Of a stretch of 63,732 nucleotides of DNA, positions 1-9,662 are shown one piece after another. A model generated the notes under the pieces. It searched no databases. It saw only the letters and a program-made list of their open reading frames with translations, and was not told where the DNA came from. Source of the DNA: DATGEP01 sp035310125 (GTDB lineage: Bacteria; Chloroflexota; Ktedonobacteria; Ktedonobacterales; JADMIN01); contig DATGEP010000110.1 of NCBI GenBank assembly GCA_035310125.1, positions 1-63,732 of the forward strand. Direction: 5' to 3'. Position 1 is the stretch's first letter; every line of letters starts with the position of its first letter. A program made the position numbers and the translations under genes.

Positions 1-52
1 CCCCCTCGACACCGTCAACGCCTACTTGACTGTCACGCAGGAAGCTTCGTAG
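1..52 (+). CDS. C-terminal tail of a truncated gene (possibly tyrosine recombinase)
   Basis: The first 52 bases stay open in one frame and end in TAG at 50-52. They encode the last 16 residues of a protein, PLDTVNAYLTVTQEAS. The spacing T-x3-Y-x2-V is like the end of tyrosine recombinases, where the nucleophile Tyr lies in a T-x3-Y pattern. This is far too short to be sure. An integrase here would fit the accessory look of the next 2.5 kb. It could equally be the end of an unrelated gene. Confidence 0.3.
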   Translation, partial: PLDTVNAYLTVTQEAS

Positions 53-58
53 TACAAA

Positions 59-550
59 TTAACTGCTCTTTTTCCAAGAATTCATTCTTAGCAGTGTCTC
101 GAGAGCGTGAATACTTCGCCACATTCGAATCACAAGGACACAAACGAGCCAAAAGGCAAGTACCTCGCACCATAGTTGTGGGTGAGTATCCGTATCAACA
201 ATAAGAATGATAAGATATATAAGCGTACCTATTCCAAGCCATCTAATTGTATCGAAATAGATGTCTTGGACCTGAGAATAAGCAGGAGATTTTCTAAATC
301 TTTCCCATTGCGGGCTTTGCATCACTGCGTCAGTGATGGTGGCTACTGTGATGATAAACCCGAGGAGAGCGGCGCAGGCTGTTGATGCTGCAGCGTAAAG
401 AGCTGCACGACTACCATCAAGTATTCGCTCAAGATGGTCAGGTCCAACGAAGACGTGGATGAGATAAGCTGTAAGAGCAACGAAGAACGTCACGGCTGCG
501 AGCTCGGAGGTTAGGAAGTGTTTTCTGTACCTTTTCCCTACGTTCCTCAT
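59..550 (-). CDS. Small four-helix membrane protein of the two-gene cassette
   Basis: A 163-residue protein with four likely membrane helices at about residues 17-37, 49-74, 100-118 and 125-147, a basic N-terminus and a basic C-terminal tail ending KKSS. No enzyme motif is visible and I do not recognise the family. Its ATG overlaps the stop of the upstream gene in an ATGA arrangement (547-550), so the two are translationally coupled and probably act together. The pair is clearly richer in A and T than the rest of the window, which suggests recent acquisition. A membrane protein coupled to a soluble partner next to an IS element is a layout often seen in anti-phage or toxin modules, but nothing in the sequence proves that. 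Confidence 0.75.
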   Translation of the reverse strand: MRNVGKRYRKHFLTSELAAVTFFVALTAYLIHVFVGPDHLERILDGSRAALYAAASTACAALLGFIITVATITDAVMQSPQWERFRKSPAYSQVQDIYFDTIRWLGIGTLIYLIILIVDTDTHPQLWCEVLAFWLVCVLVIRMWRSIHALETLLRMNSWKKSS

Positions 551-1470
551 ACAGGTACCTTTACCTTTGCTGCTTGCATGATTTCCTGCTCTAATGCCGC
601 ATAGGTCCTTCTGATTCTGTCGAACATAAGTTCTTTATAGCGATCTGGATTTCGGTAAACATGCCTTTGTATCTCAACAGTATTCATCAGCTTGTCATCC
701 AAGAGATCAATACTCATCGTGATGTTTTGGCCATCGGGAACGGCGTTGATACGAAATTTGTCTGTAGCTTCTTTGATCTTGGGGCCTGAGAACATCTCCC
801 GAACTGCATCTAATGCCTCCTTAAGTAGAGGTTTGTGCGCAGTGTTGCCTGCACGAAGTGAGATCTCAAGACTGCCAACGCCGAATTTGTGATGCATCCA
901 TTTGGATGTTTCAATCCAACCATCGCCAAATGGAGCCAGCACTTCAGCACGTTCAGGATCAATACGCATCTCAATCAGCTTGACTTCACTTAGATGTTCC
1001 AATCGCTTCATGACATCCTCATGAACTAATCGGTCAAACACTACTGGCTTGCAGGAAGTCAGTCTGCTAACGAGGTAATCTGTGAGCTGAGGCATCTTCG
1101 GGCCGTAGAGGTTGAATTCTGCTCCAACCACTCCGCTTGGGAAAAAGACCATGTGAATGCGATCGAACAGCTTTTTACCATGCTCGAGCACGAGGGGCCT
1201 GACTAGTCCATCGGCCTCAACCGTTGCCATATCTGCTGTACGAGCTTTGCCAAATCGAAAGCAGTCATCGCTGTCGTAGATGAGGTACAACTCATACTCT
1301 TCGTTTACCGAGACGTAGCGAGCGCTGTCGTTGAGATTCGCAAGATCCAAAGCGAGTAAAGAGGGATTGAAGTTTGGCATCGACTCGCCGTGCCAAAGGT
1401 CGCTGATATCCGACATCTGATAGAAGTAGATTTGCCGAGTGATTGGTTGCGGACGTGGAGCTGCCGGCAT
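547..1470 (-). CDS. Soluble hypothetical protein, first gene of low-GC two-gene cassette
   Basis: A 307-residue soluble protein of unknown family. The start at 1470 has a good ribosome binding site (AAGGAGA, about 6 bases upstream). I see no signal peptide, membrane helix, nucleotide-binding loop or nuclease motif. Several beta-rich stretches with conserved-looking aromatic and acidic residues occur in the N-terminal 130 residues (for example YELYLIYDSDDCFRFGKA), followed by a mixed alpha/beta C-terminal half. It is the promoter-proximal gene, with a promoter at 1547-1575, and is coupled by ATGA overlap to the membrane protein downstream. It may be the sensor or regulator of a membrane effector. 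That is inference only. Confidence 0.75.
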   Translation of the reverse strand: MPAAPRPQPITRQIYFYQMSDISDLWHGESMPNFNPSLLALDLANLNDSARYVSVNEEYELYLIYDSDDCFRFGKARTADMATVEADGLVRPLVLEHGKKLFDRIHMVFFPSGVVGAEFNLYGPKMPQLTDYLVSRLTSCKPVVFDRLVHEDVMKRLEHLSEVKLIEMRIDPERAEVLAPFGDGWIETSKWMHHKFGVGSLEISLRAGNTAHKPLLKEALDAVREMFSGPKIKEATDKFRINAVPDGQNITMSIDLLDDKLMNTVEIQRHVYRNPDRYKELMFDRIRRTYAALEQEIMQAAKVKVPV

Positions 1471-1546
1471 TGTCGCTCTCCTTAAAGGTTTGCTTGCCTG
1501 TAAGCGTAGTTAGGAGTAAATGACGCTACGGAGGACGCCTGGCTGT

Positions 1547-1575
1547 ATTGTCGCATGGCGATGTAGCATTGTCAT
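1547..1575 (-). promoter_or_regulatory. Sigma-70-type promoter of the low-GC cassette
   Basis: On the minus strand, ATGACA (1575-1570) matches five of six bases of the -35 consensus and GACAAT (1552-1547) four of six of the -10 consensus, with a spacer of exactly 17. This gives a leader of about 70 bases before the start at 1470. Confidence 0.5.
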
Positions 1576-1642
1576 TCGAGTCTGTGCTTTATAGGGACTT
1601 TTTTCCTGATGAGGCGAGAGCGAAACTGGAACCTAATCTAAC

Positions 1643-2587
1643 GCGAGTTTTGGATAAGCCCTAACCCGCCGCCACGAGGTCGAGGTCGTGAGCGAGATGC
1701 AGCGAGGGCTTCTTGGGCTGGTGGCAGTAGGCGATCAGTCCAGCGAGCAGGTGGACGAGGAAATTGTAGGGACTACGATGGCGGGTATGCTCGATCTGGC
1801 AGATGTTCTTGAGTTGGTCATTGACGCTCTCGATGATCGCACGCTTGCGCAGCAGCAGTCTGTCGGTGGCGGCAAGGACCCGTTCACGCATATTCTTGCG
1901 CAGCTTGGTGATCAGCAGGAGGCCTTGCCTGGTGAAGAGTTGCTCAGCCAGCGCCTGGGAGATGGAGCCACGATCGCCAAAGAGCTTGCCAAAGAGGCGA
2001 CGCACGAGGCGCGGGACGGGGCGACGGTCATCGGTGTTGCCCGGCGTCAGGCAGAACGCCAGCAGTTCGCCACGATCGTTGACGACGAGGTGGAGCTTGA
2101 ACCCATAGAACCAGCCCACGGAGGTCTTGCCACGACGCGCATCGACAGCAAAGACGCGATGTTGGGCGATCCGGGCATTGTGACAGACGGCGAGCGCGGT
2201 GGAGTCCACGAAGCTGATCCCCGTGCAACTACCCAGCTGCGTCTGCAGGTAGACGGCGAGCGGCAGCAGGACACGCGGGATCAAGGCGACGAAGCGGGAG
2301 TAGCTCACCAACTGGGGGAACTCGGCGCGCAGCTGGGTCTGGACGTAGTGCGTGTAGAAGCCTTTGAATGTGCGGTAGCCCGATTGCTGGAAGAGGATCA
2401 GAATGGTCATGATCTCGCTCGGACTCAGCTGCGTCGCCCGCTTGCGCTGGCGGCGACCTGCGGCCAGCACTTCACGCTCCCACAGCGGTTCGAACGCTTG
2501 CCAGAACGTGTCCACCGAGCAGTACAGGTCGAGTATACTCATGCACAACGCCTCCAAACAGGGTGAGATGGGTCTTTGGTAAACCGC
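1643..2587 (-). mobile_element. IS982-family insertion sequence, one copy
   Basis: The element carries one intact transposase gene. The ends are estimated: GCGAGTTTTGGATAAGCCC at 1643-1661, and on the other strand GCGGTTTACCAAAGACCC from 2587 inward. They match at about 13 of 19 positions with one gap, a weak terminal inverted repeat. The size of about 945 bp fits the family (about 1 kb). I could not find a target duplication, so the exact borders are uncertain. Confidence 0.6.
1661..2542 (-). CDS. IS982-family transposase
   Basis: A DDE transposase of 293 residues. The family block is clear: SFVDSTALAVCHN with the first Asp, then GWFYGFKLHLVVNDRGELL and TPGNTDDRRPV, then FGDRGSISQALAE with the second Asp, and LRKRAIIESVNDQLKN with the catalytic Glu, followed by HTRHRS and LLAGLIAYCH. 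The ATG at 2542 is preferred over a TTG five codons upstream, because the family begins close to LDLYCSVD. The gene is full length with no frameshift, so the element may still move. Long open frames on the opposite strand are shadows of this gene. Confidence 0.93.
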   Translation of the reverse strand: MSILDLYCSVDTFWQAFEPLWEREVLAAGRRQRKRATQLSPSEIMTILILFQQSGYRTFKGFYTHYVQTQLRAEFPQLVSYSRFVALIPRVLLPLAVYLQTQLGSCTGISFVDSTALAVCHNARIAQHRVFAVDARRGKTSVGWFYGFKLHLVVNDRGELLAFCLTPGNTDDRRPVPRLVRRLFGKLFGDRGSISQALAEQLFTRQGLLLITKLRKNMRERVLAATDRLLLRKRAIIESVNDQLKNICQIEHTRHRSPYNFLVHLLAGLIAYCHQPKKPSLHLAHDLDLVAAG

Positions 2588-3025
2588 ATCATATCCCTGT
2601 CGAAGGCGCTTTCCTTATCCAAGATTCACGTTCATTACTATGAGCGGCGCATCGTCCGCGCCCTGTGCGGACGCCGAGAGAAGGAGGGTGACGTTATGAG
2701 CATGCCCGCTCGCGTGCTTCGTGGCCAGCGCCACCGTCAATCCCTCCTCATCATTAGGAGAGCTATGTCGCCGCTCGTGTAGCGGTTTCCTGGCGCTGTA
2801 TTCCCGACTTGCGCGTCTGGCGGGCACTGGCTCGCCGGACGTTTTTCTTTACCCGTCGTTCGCCGGTTGGGGTGAGTATTTCGCTTCCGAGCGAATCATG
2901 ACACCCCAATTCCGTGAACCTCCGTGAGCCTCCGTCTGCTCCGCGTTGAGCCTCGTCGTTTCCCTCTCCGCGCGCGGAGAAGGGCCGGAGGTGAGGCTCC
3001 CATTTCGCCAAGGAGTCAACACCGC
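2588..3025. other. Non-coding stretch between IS element and rsgA, with a REP-like palindrome
   Basis: No convincing gene is seen. At 2962-2984 lies an imperfect palindrome, CCCTCTCCGCG followed directly by CGCGGAGAAGGG, of the kind found as intergenic repeats in many GC-rich genomes. Short open frames that read through it look like artefacts. Confidence 0.4.
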
Positions 3026-4045
3026 TTGAGCAATTTCCGATACAGCGCCGATTCACAGATCTCGCATACCGAACCCACGAGCGTGCCCTCGTTCCTGGAG
3101 GGCCTCATCACCGATGGCAGTCGCGGCGTATACCGTGTCGAGACGGATGCCGGCGACTTCACCTGCACTATTCGCGGGCGCCTCCGCAAAGAGCTGGTGT
3201 ATGCCGAAAGCCGCAGCGCCCGCAAGAGTGTCCGCGACGTAAAAGTCAAACCGCACGACCCTGTCGCGATAGGCGACCGCGTGCGCATTCTGCCCACCGG
3301 CGGCGGCGCAGGCGTCATCGAAGAGATCGTCGCGCGGGCCGGCGGCGCGTTCACCCGCAAAGACCCCGATCCAAAGGTGGGTGAGCTGACCACCATCGCC
3401 GGCCTCGATCAGATGCTCTTCGTCTTCGCCACCCGCGAGCCGGAACCGCATCTCGGCCTGCTGGATCGTTTCCTGGCCGTGGCGGAGTTCCAGCATACCG
3501 CCGCCATCATCTGCGTGACCAAGGTGGACCTGGGCGTCGCGCCCGACCTGGAGGAGCGTCTGGCGCTCTACGCCGCCCTGGGCTATCCTATCGTCTACAC
3601 GAGCATCGCGACCGGCGCCGGCATTCCCACACTGCGGCAAACGCTCGCTGGGCATACCTCCGCGCTGCTCGGCAAGTCCGGCGTGGGTAAGTCGAGCCTG
3701 CTCAACGCCGTCGAGCCGGGGCTGGGTCAGCGTGTTGGCGCCATCAGTGCGTCCACTGGCAAGGGGCGCCACACCACCACGGGCACCCGCCTCGTGCGCC
3801 TGAGTGGACTCGGCGGCGGCTACATTGCCGACACCGCCGGCATCCGCGCGCTCGGCCTGACACGCGAGACACTGCGCGAGCTGGATGGGTGCTTCCGCGA
3901 GTTCCGCCCGTATCTCGGCGCGTGTCACCTCTCCGACTGCACCCACATCCACGAAGCGGAGTGCGCCGTCCGCGCCGCCGTAGACGCGAACGCGCTCGAC
4001 GCCGCACGCTATGACAGCTACTGTCGCATGCGTGAGGAGGGTTGA
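3026..4045 (+). CDS. rsgA: Ribosome biogenesis GTPase RsgA
   Basis: A circularly permuted GTPase that helps late 30S subunit maturation, releasing RbfA and checking the decoding site (family knowledge). It has 339 residues. An N-terminal OB-fold comes first. Then G4 VTKVD (near residue 165) precedes G1 GKSGVGKSS (near 218) and G3 DTAG (near 271), the permuted order that defines the family. The C-terminal zinc site is C-x4-C-x5-H region plus Cys (ACHLSDCTHIHEAEC). The start is a TTG at 3026 with AGGAG at 3011-3015. A GTG at 2924 would add 34 unlikely Arg-rich residues. The next gene starts two bases after the stop codon. Confidence 0.93.
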   Translation: MSNFRYSADSQISHTEPTSVPSFLEGLITDGSRGVYRVETDAGDFTCTIRGRLRKELVYAESRSARKSVRDVKVKPHDPVAIGDRVRILPTGGGAGVIEEIVARAGGAFTRKDPDPKVGELTTIAGLDQMLFVFATREPEPHLGLLDRFLAVAEFQHTAAIICVTKVDLGVAPDLEERLALYAALGYPIVYTSIATGAGIPTLRQTLAGHTSALLGKSGVGKSSLLNAVEPGLGQRVGAISASTGKGRHTTTGTRLVRLSGLGGGYIADTAGIRALGLTRETLRELDGCFREFRPYLGACHLSDCTHIHEAECAVRAAVDANALDAARYDSYCRMREEG

Positions 4046-4047
4046 CT

Positions 4048-5109
4048 ATGACGGACACACGAGCCAATGCGGACGACGAAGGCATCTGGCCCGATGACCT
4101 GCTGAACGCCGAGGAGATCCGCGCGTGGATCGCCTCAGCGCTGCCCGGCAATCCTACGATTGCTGGGCCGGAGCATGTCTACCAATCGAAAGAATGGGGC
4201 GTGACGGCGCGCTTCGCGGTGACGTGGCTAGCGGTGGCCGAGCGGCGCGCGCTGCCGCCGGAGAGCGTCGTCTTCAAGGCGAGCCTGCTGCCCCTTTTCG
4301 CGCACGCGCCGAATGTGTATACGCTACTCACCCGCCACTGTCCCGGCGCCGTCCCCGATCTATTGGCCTGGACCCCTACAGGTTCAGGCGCCTGGATGCT
4401 CTTTGCCTCGTTTGGTGGCGTCTCGGTTGATGCGCTGCCTGGCCTGGCTCCGCTGCTGGATGTCGCGCGGACTCTGGCAGGCATCCAGGCAACCATCGCG
4501 ACGCTCTCCGCGAGCGAGACGGCGGGCATTCCGTGTGTCTACCCACGCGATGTACCCGCGCTGTTCGAAGCCGTGCTTGCCGACGTACGCGCACGCCAGC
4601 TCGCCTTCTGGCGCGGCGAGGGGCGCGACCTGGCGGAGCAATTCGCCTTGCCGGACAATGTTGATGTCCTTCTCGAAAATTACCGCCCGCACATCGCGCG
4701 CTGGGCCGCCGACCTGGAGGCTGGCGGCTGGCCGCTCTCGCTCGATCACGTGGACCTCCAGCCCGACAACGCCGCCGTTCAGCCCAACGGCTCCGTCCTG
4801 CTCTACGACTGGGAGGAGGCCAATCTTAGCGTCCCGTTCTTCTCGCTCGACCGCCTGCTGGATGACGCGCAGGAGCGCGCCGGCGATGCTGGTGAAGCCG
4901 CTCTGCGCGCGGCGTATCTGGACGCGCTGCCCTGGAGCACGCGCGCCGCTCGCGAGCGGGCGCTAACCCTGGCGCTCTGTCTTTCCCCACTCAAGCACGC
5001 CTACGAGGGCCTGCGTTTTGCCGATGCGCTGGGCTGGGAGGAGGGCCTGCCCCACGTCACGGCGTGGGCGGCGGCGCGAATGCTGGCACGGTGGGAGGCA
5101 ATGATGTGA
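4048..5109 (+). CDS. Aminoglycoside/choline-kinase-like phosphotransferase
   Basis: A 353-residue kinase-fold protein of the APH family. The catalytic loop is LDHVDLQPDNAAV (near residue 233), which follows HxDxxxxN, and the metal-binding DFD-like segment is LLYDWEEANLS (near 253). The substrate is unknown; members phosphorylate antibiotics, choline, homoserine or other small alcohols, and chromosomal copies are often uncharacterised. AGGAGG at 4035-4040 sets the ATG at 4048, just after the rsgA stop, so the two form an operon. Nothing suggests a resistance island. Confidence 0.85.
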   Translation: MTDTRANADDEGIWPDDLLNAEEIRAWIASALPGNPTIAGPEHVYQSKEWGVTARFAVTWLAVAERRALPPESVVFKASLLPLFAHAPNVYTLLTRHCPGAVPDLLAWTPTGSGAWMLFASFGGVSVDALPGLAPLLDVARTLAGIQATIATLSASETAGIPCVYPRDVPALFEAVLADVRARQLAFWRGEGRDLAEQFALPDNVDVLLENYRPHIARWAADLEAGGWPLSLDHVDLQPDNAAVQPNGSVLLYDWEEANLSVPFFSLDRLLDDAQERAGDAGEAALRAAYLDALPWSTRAARERALTLALCLSPLKHAYEGLRFADALGWEEGLPHVTAWAAARMLARWEAMM

Positions 5110-5125
5110 AGCAAGATGGCTGCGC

Positions 5126-5287
5126 ATGCAGCGCTTTCTCAGGGTGGTCGAGGATGTCATGCCCACCGGTACGCCACTAGATACTGTGCGTATCGCCTGG
5201 TATGACATCTTGACCGAGCTCGAGCGTAGCGCGCCCATCACCAACCCAAGTCATTGTACAGGCAGTGGGATGATTCTGCGCGCTTGA
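5126..5287 (+). CDS. Possible 53-codon small ORF before the terminator
   Basis: An open frame of 53 codons begins at an ATG 16 bases after the phosphotransferase stop and ends inside the first arm of the terminator hairpin. It has a plausible protein-like composition (starting MQRFLRVVEDVMPTG) but no clear ribosome binding site and no recognisable domain. It may be a remnant or a genuine small downstream gene of the rsgA operon. Confidence 0.25.
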   Translation: MQRFLRVVEDVMPTGTPLDTVRIAWYDILTELERSAPITNPSHCTGSGMILRA

Positions 5288-5342
5288 CTCGCCGGCTGGA
5301 TCGGAATGGCTGGTCTGTACGGAGAGCGCGCACGGTTTTTTT
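5277..5342 (+). terminator. Terminator of the rsgA-phosphotransferase operon
   Basis: TGCGCGCT at 5277-5284 pairs perfectly with AGCGCGCA at 5325-5332 and is followed by CGG and seven T (5336-5342). The loop of about 40 bases is long but itself GC-rich and can fold. The rest of the gap up to 5455 holds no gene that I can support. Confidence 0.5.
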
Positions 5343-5455
5343 CATGGCCTTGATAAGCGGCCCCTCAATCATTTGATAGTGCTCGTCGGTCAATGCAAGC
5401 GTCTTGCTTATGTACCCACTGCCGCCTTAAACCCCAGCACGCCATAGCCTTTATG

Positions 5456-6391
5456 CTACGACTTTGCCGCCGCTCGCACCCGCAGGTACGTACCGGCGAT
5501 GTTATCGCGGTAAGCAATGAGGAAATCCCAGAGAGCGCCCGCCGCCGCCGAGGGATGGCTGCCCGCGCGCCGGGCCAGCGACCAGTGCCGGTGAACCGGG
5601 AAGCCGTCCACGTCCAGCACAACCAAGCGCTCTGTCGCCAGCTCCAGCTCCAGCGCCGCCAGTGGCATGACGGCGATGCCCAGGTCCGCCGCCACGGCTT
5701 GCTTGATAGCTCCGCTGCTGCGCAGCTCCATACCCACATGCACATGCAGCCCCCGGTTCGCCAGCAGCCGCTCTGTGTCAATGCGTGTGCCGGAGCCGAC
5801 CTCGCGCAACAGGAAGACCTCTTCCGTCAGCTCGTGAATAGACACCTTTTTACGTACAGCCAGAGCGTGACGCGGCGACCCTATCACCACCAGCTCGTTC
5901 GGCACAAACTCCGCCACCTCGAGATCGTGCGTGTCTTCGATGAGCCCCATCACCGCCAGGTCCACCTCATTGTCGAGCAGTCGTTTCTGCACCGTAAAGC
6001 GGTTCAACACGTCCAGTGTCAGCTTCACCTCCGGCGACTGCCGGTGGAACGCCCCCAGCGCGGGTGGCACCACATAAATGCCCGCCGTCGTGCTTGCCGC
6101 TACCTTCACCGTACCACGCCGTCCACCCCCCAGCTCCTCCATCACTAATCGCGTCTCGTCCAGCAGCATGAAGATGCGCTCGCTATAGGTGAGCAGCTCG
6201 CGGCCTGCCTCGGTCAGATGCAGCGTCCGGCCCACCTTCTCAAAGAGCGGCAGCCCGATGCTCTTTTCCAGCGCCTTCACTTGCAGCGAGACTCCCGGCT
6301 GGCTCAGAAAGAGCGCGGTGGCGGCGCGTGAATAGCCGCCGTGCTGGGCCACGGCTTGAAAAATGCGTAGTTGGTGGAGGTTGATGTCCAT
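5456..6391 (-). CDS. LysR-family transcriptional regulator, probable glyoxylate-shunt regulator
   Basis: A 311-residue LysR-type regulator. The N-terminal winged helix is at residues 4-64 (LHQLRIFQAVAQHGGYSRAA, LFLSQPGVSLQVKALE, GRTLHLTEAG), and a periplasmic-binding-like effector domain starts near residue 92 (GTVKVAASTTAGIYVVPPAL). It is most like the CbbR/CysL branch. It is divergent from isocitrate lyase with 152 bp between the coding regions, the classical layout for a LysR regulator and its target. A perfect palindrome sits just upstream of its start codon, which fits autorepression. The effector is unknown. Confidence 0.9.
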   Translation of the reverse strand: MDINLHQLRIFQAVAQHGGYSRAATALFLSQPGVSLQVKALEKSIGLPLFEKVGRTLHLTEAGRELLTYSERIFMLLDETRLVMEELGGGRRGTVKVAASTTAGIYVVPPALGAFHRQSPEVKLTLDVLNRFTVQKRLLDNEVDLAVMGLIEDTHDLEVAEFVPNELVVIGSPRHALAVRKKVSIHELTEEVFLLREVGSGTRIDTERLLANRGLHVHVGMELRSSGAIKQAVAADLGIAVMPLAALELELATERLVVLDVDGFPVHRHWSLARRAGSHPSAAAGALWDFLIAYRDNIAGTYLRVRAAAKS

Positions 6392-6392
6392 A

Positions 6393-6409
6393 AACGATAC
6401 CTTATCGTT
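6393..6409. promoter_or_regulatory. Palindrome at the LysR gene start (candidate autoregulatory operator)
   Basis: AACGATA at 6393-6399 and TATCGTT at 6403-6409 form a perfect 7-bp inverted repeat with a 3-bp spacer. It begins two bases upstream of the LysR start codon, so a bound protein would block its expression. Confidence 0.5.
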
Positions 6410-6426
6410 AGCATGAGAAACAGATA

Positions 6427-6456
6427 TTGCAGATTATACATAAATCTGGGTATCCT
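6427..6456 (+). promoter_or_regulatory. Candidate aceA promoter containing a LysR-type operator
   Basis: CAGATT (6430-6435) and AATCTG (6443-6448) form a perfect inverted repeat with a 7-bp spacer, close to the T-N11-A shape of LysR sites. A possible promoter for the plus strand is TTGCAG (6427-6432) and TATCCT (6451-6456) with spacer 18; the palindrome lies between the two boxes. Confidence 0.4.
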
Positions 6457-6543
6457 GTCAGGTAGGGCAGCGCCGAAAGGGCTACTGTGCAACGTGGCAC
6501 GGCAAACGCGATGCGGCGGATGTCGAACGAAAAGAGGATACTG

Positions 6544-7830
6544 ATGAGCACGCTGTTAAGTGATCACCATATTTCCGTAGAGCCATCCCACTGGGAGACG
6601 GACCCGCGCTGGAAGGGCATCAAGCGCAATTACACCTGGGCCGATGTCGAGCGGTTGCGTGGCAGCGTCCACATCGAGTATACGCTGGCGCGATTGGGCG
6701 CCGAGCGGCTCTGGCATCTTCTGCACACCGAGCGTTTCGTCCCGGCCCTGGGCGCCCTGACGGGCAATCAGGCGGTACAGCAAGTAAAGGCTGGCCTCAA
6801 AGCGATCTATCTCTCCGGCTGGCAGGTTGCGGCTGATGCGAACCTGGCCGGACACATGTACCCGGATCAAAGCCTCTACCCGAGCAACAGCGTTCCCCAG
6901 GTTGTCAAGCGCATCAACTCGGCGCTTCAGCGGGCCGACCAGATCTATCACTCTGAAGGCCAGGACGACACCTATTGGTACGCTCCCATCGTCGCCGACG
7001 CGGAGGCCGGTTTTGGCGGCCCGCTCAACTGCTTCGAGATCATGAAGGCCATGATCGAAGCCGGCGCGGCGGGTGTCCATTTTGAGGATCAGCTCGCCTC
7101 GGAGAAGAAATGCGGCCACATGGGCGGCAAGGTGCTCATCCCCACGCAGAGCGCCGTGAAGAACCTCACCGCCGCGCGGCTCGCCGCCGATGTCATGGAC
7201 GTGCCAACCATCCTCGTCGCCCGCACAGACGCCAACGGCGCCAAGCTGATTACCAGCGACATTGATCCCTACGATCATGCTTTCCTCACCGGCGAGCGCA
7301 CCAGCGAGGGCTTCTTCCGAATCAAGAGTGGCATCGAGACGGCCATCTCACGTGGCCTTGCCTACGCCCCGTATGCCGACCTCATCTGGTGCGAAACCTC
7401 CGAGCCGAGCATCGAAGAGGCGCGGCGCTTCGCCGAAGCGATCCACGAGCGTTTCCCCGGCAAGCTCCTCGCTTACAACTGCTCGCCATCCTTCAATTGG
7501 CGCAAGAAGCTCGACGCCGGCACTATCGCCACGTTCCAGCAACAGTTGGGCGATATGGGCTACAAGTTCCAGTTTGTTACGCTCGCCGGTTTCCACGCCC
7601 TCAACCTCAGCATGTTCGAGCTGGCGAACGGCTACCGCAATCGTGGCATGGCGGCCTACTCCGAGCTGCAAGAGCGCGAGTTCGCTCTCGAAGCGACCGG
7701 CTACACTGCTACTAAGCACCAGCGCGAGGTCGGCACCGGCTACTTCGACGAGGTGGCCCAGGTCATCTCCGGCGGCCAGTCCTCGACCACCGCGCTGACC
7801 GGCTCGACCGAGGAAGAGCAGTTCCACTGA
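6544..7830 (+). CDS. aceA: Isocitrate lyase
   Basis: Splits isocitrate into glyoxylate and succinate, the first step of the glyoxylate shunt, which allows growth on acetate or fatty acids. The protein has 428 residues, a normal length. The family signature KKCGHMGG with catalytic Cys is at residue 190, preceded by ADAEAGFGG (metal-binding Asp region) and followed by LIPT and NCSPSFNW. The start at 6544 has AGAGGA upstream; an in-frame ATG 19 codons earlier lacks one. The next gene, malate synthase, completes the pathway. Control by the divergent LysR protein is likely. Confidence 0.96.
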   Translation: MSTLLSDHHISVEPSHWETDPRWKGIKRNYTWADVERLRGSVHIEYTLARLGAERLWHLLHTERFVPALGALTGNQAVQQVKAGLKAIYLSGWQVAADANLAGHMYPDQSLYPSNSVPQVVKRINSALQRADQIYHSEGQDDTYWYAPIVADAEAGFGGPLNCFEIMKAMIEAGAAGVHFEDQLASEKKCGHMGGKVLIPTQSAVKNLTAARLAADVMDVPTILVARTDANGAKLITSDIDPYDHAFLTGERTSEGFFRIKSGIETAISRGLAYAPYADLIWCETSEPSIEEARRFAEAIHERFPGKLLAYNCSPSFNWRKKLDAGTIATFQQQLGDMGYKFQFVTLAGFHALNLSMFELANGYRNRGMAAYSELQEREFALEATGYTATKHQREVGTGYFDEVAQVISGGQSSTTALTGSTEEEQFH

Positions 7831-7864
7831 TCGGCACAAGGACTATCTCACGATCCTCGTGCGA

Positions 7865-7886
7865 GGGGCGTCCACCCGGACGCCCC
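7865..7886 (+). terminator. Intercistronic hairpin between aceA and aceB
   Basis: GGGGCGTCC and GGACGCCCC form a perfect 9-bp stem with a 4-base loop, 35 bases after the aceA stop. There is no long U tract, so it may terminate partially or protect the aceA message and thereby set unequal levels of the two enzymes. Confidence 0.5.
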
Positions 7887-8036
7887 TTCATGCTGTCAGG
7901 ATCTACCCGCGCATCGCGTCACACCCAAACACCTTTCCGCGATGCGAAAATATGTCGCGCATTGCAAAAGGCACGCGCGTGGTGATACGCTTGCCCCAAA
8001 AGTGGGCTGATTCCGAGCTGAAGGAGGTTAGCTACG

Positions 8037-9644
<1,608 letters not shown>

Positions 9645-9662
9645 TACGTCACCCTGCGAGGA

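Noticed and set aside
1688..2566. Long open frame on the plus strand opposite the IS982 transposase
   Set aside because: It is a shadow of the transposase gene in a GC-rich codon pattern; its protein is acidic and low in complexity with no known motif.
2763..3056. Minus-strand frame reading through the REP-like palindrome upstream of rsgA
   Set aside because: The translated text (such as FSARGEG) is typical of intergenic repeats read as protein; no ribosome binding site.
3053..3952. 300-codon minus-strand frame opposite rsgA
   Set aside because: Lies wholly inside rsgA, whose motifs are certain.
4048..5109. Antibiotic-resistance gene reading of the phosphotransferase
   Set aside because: Only the general kinase loop is seen; it is in an operon with rsgA and shows no sign of transfer.
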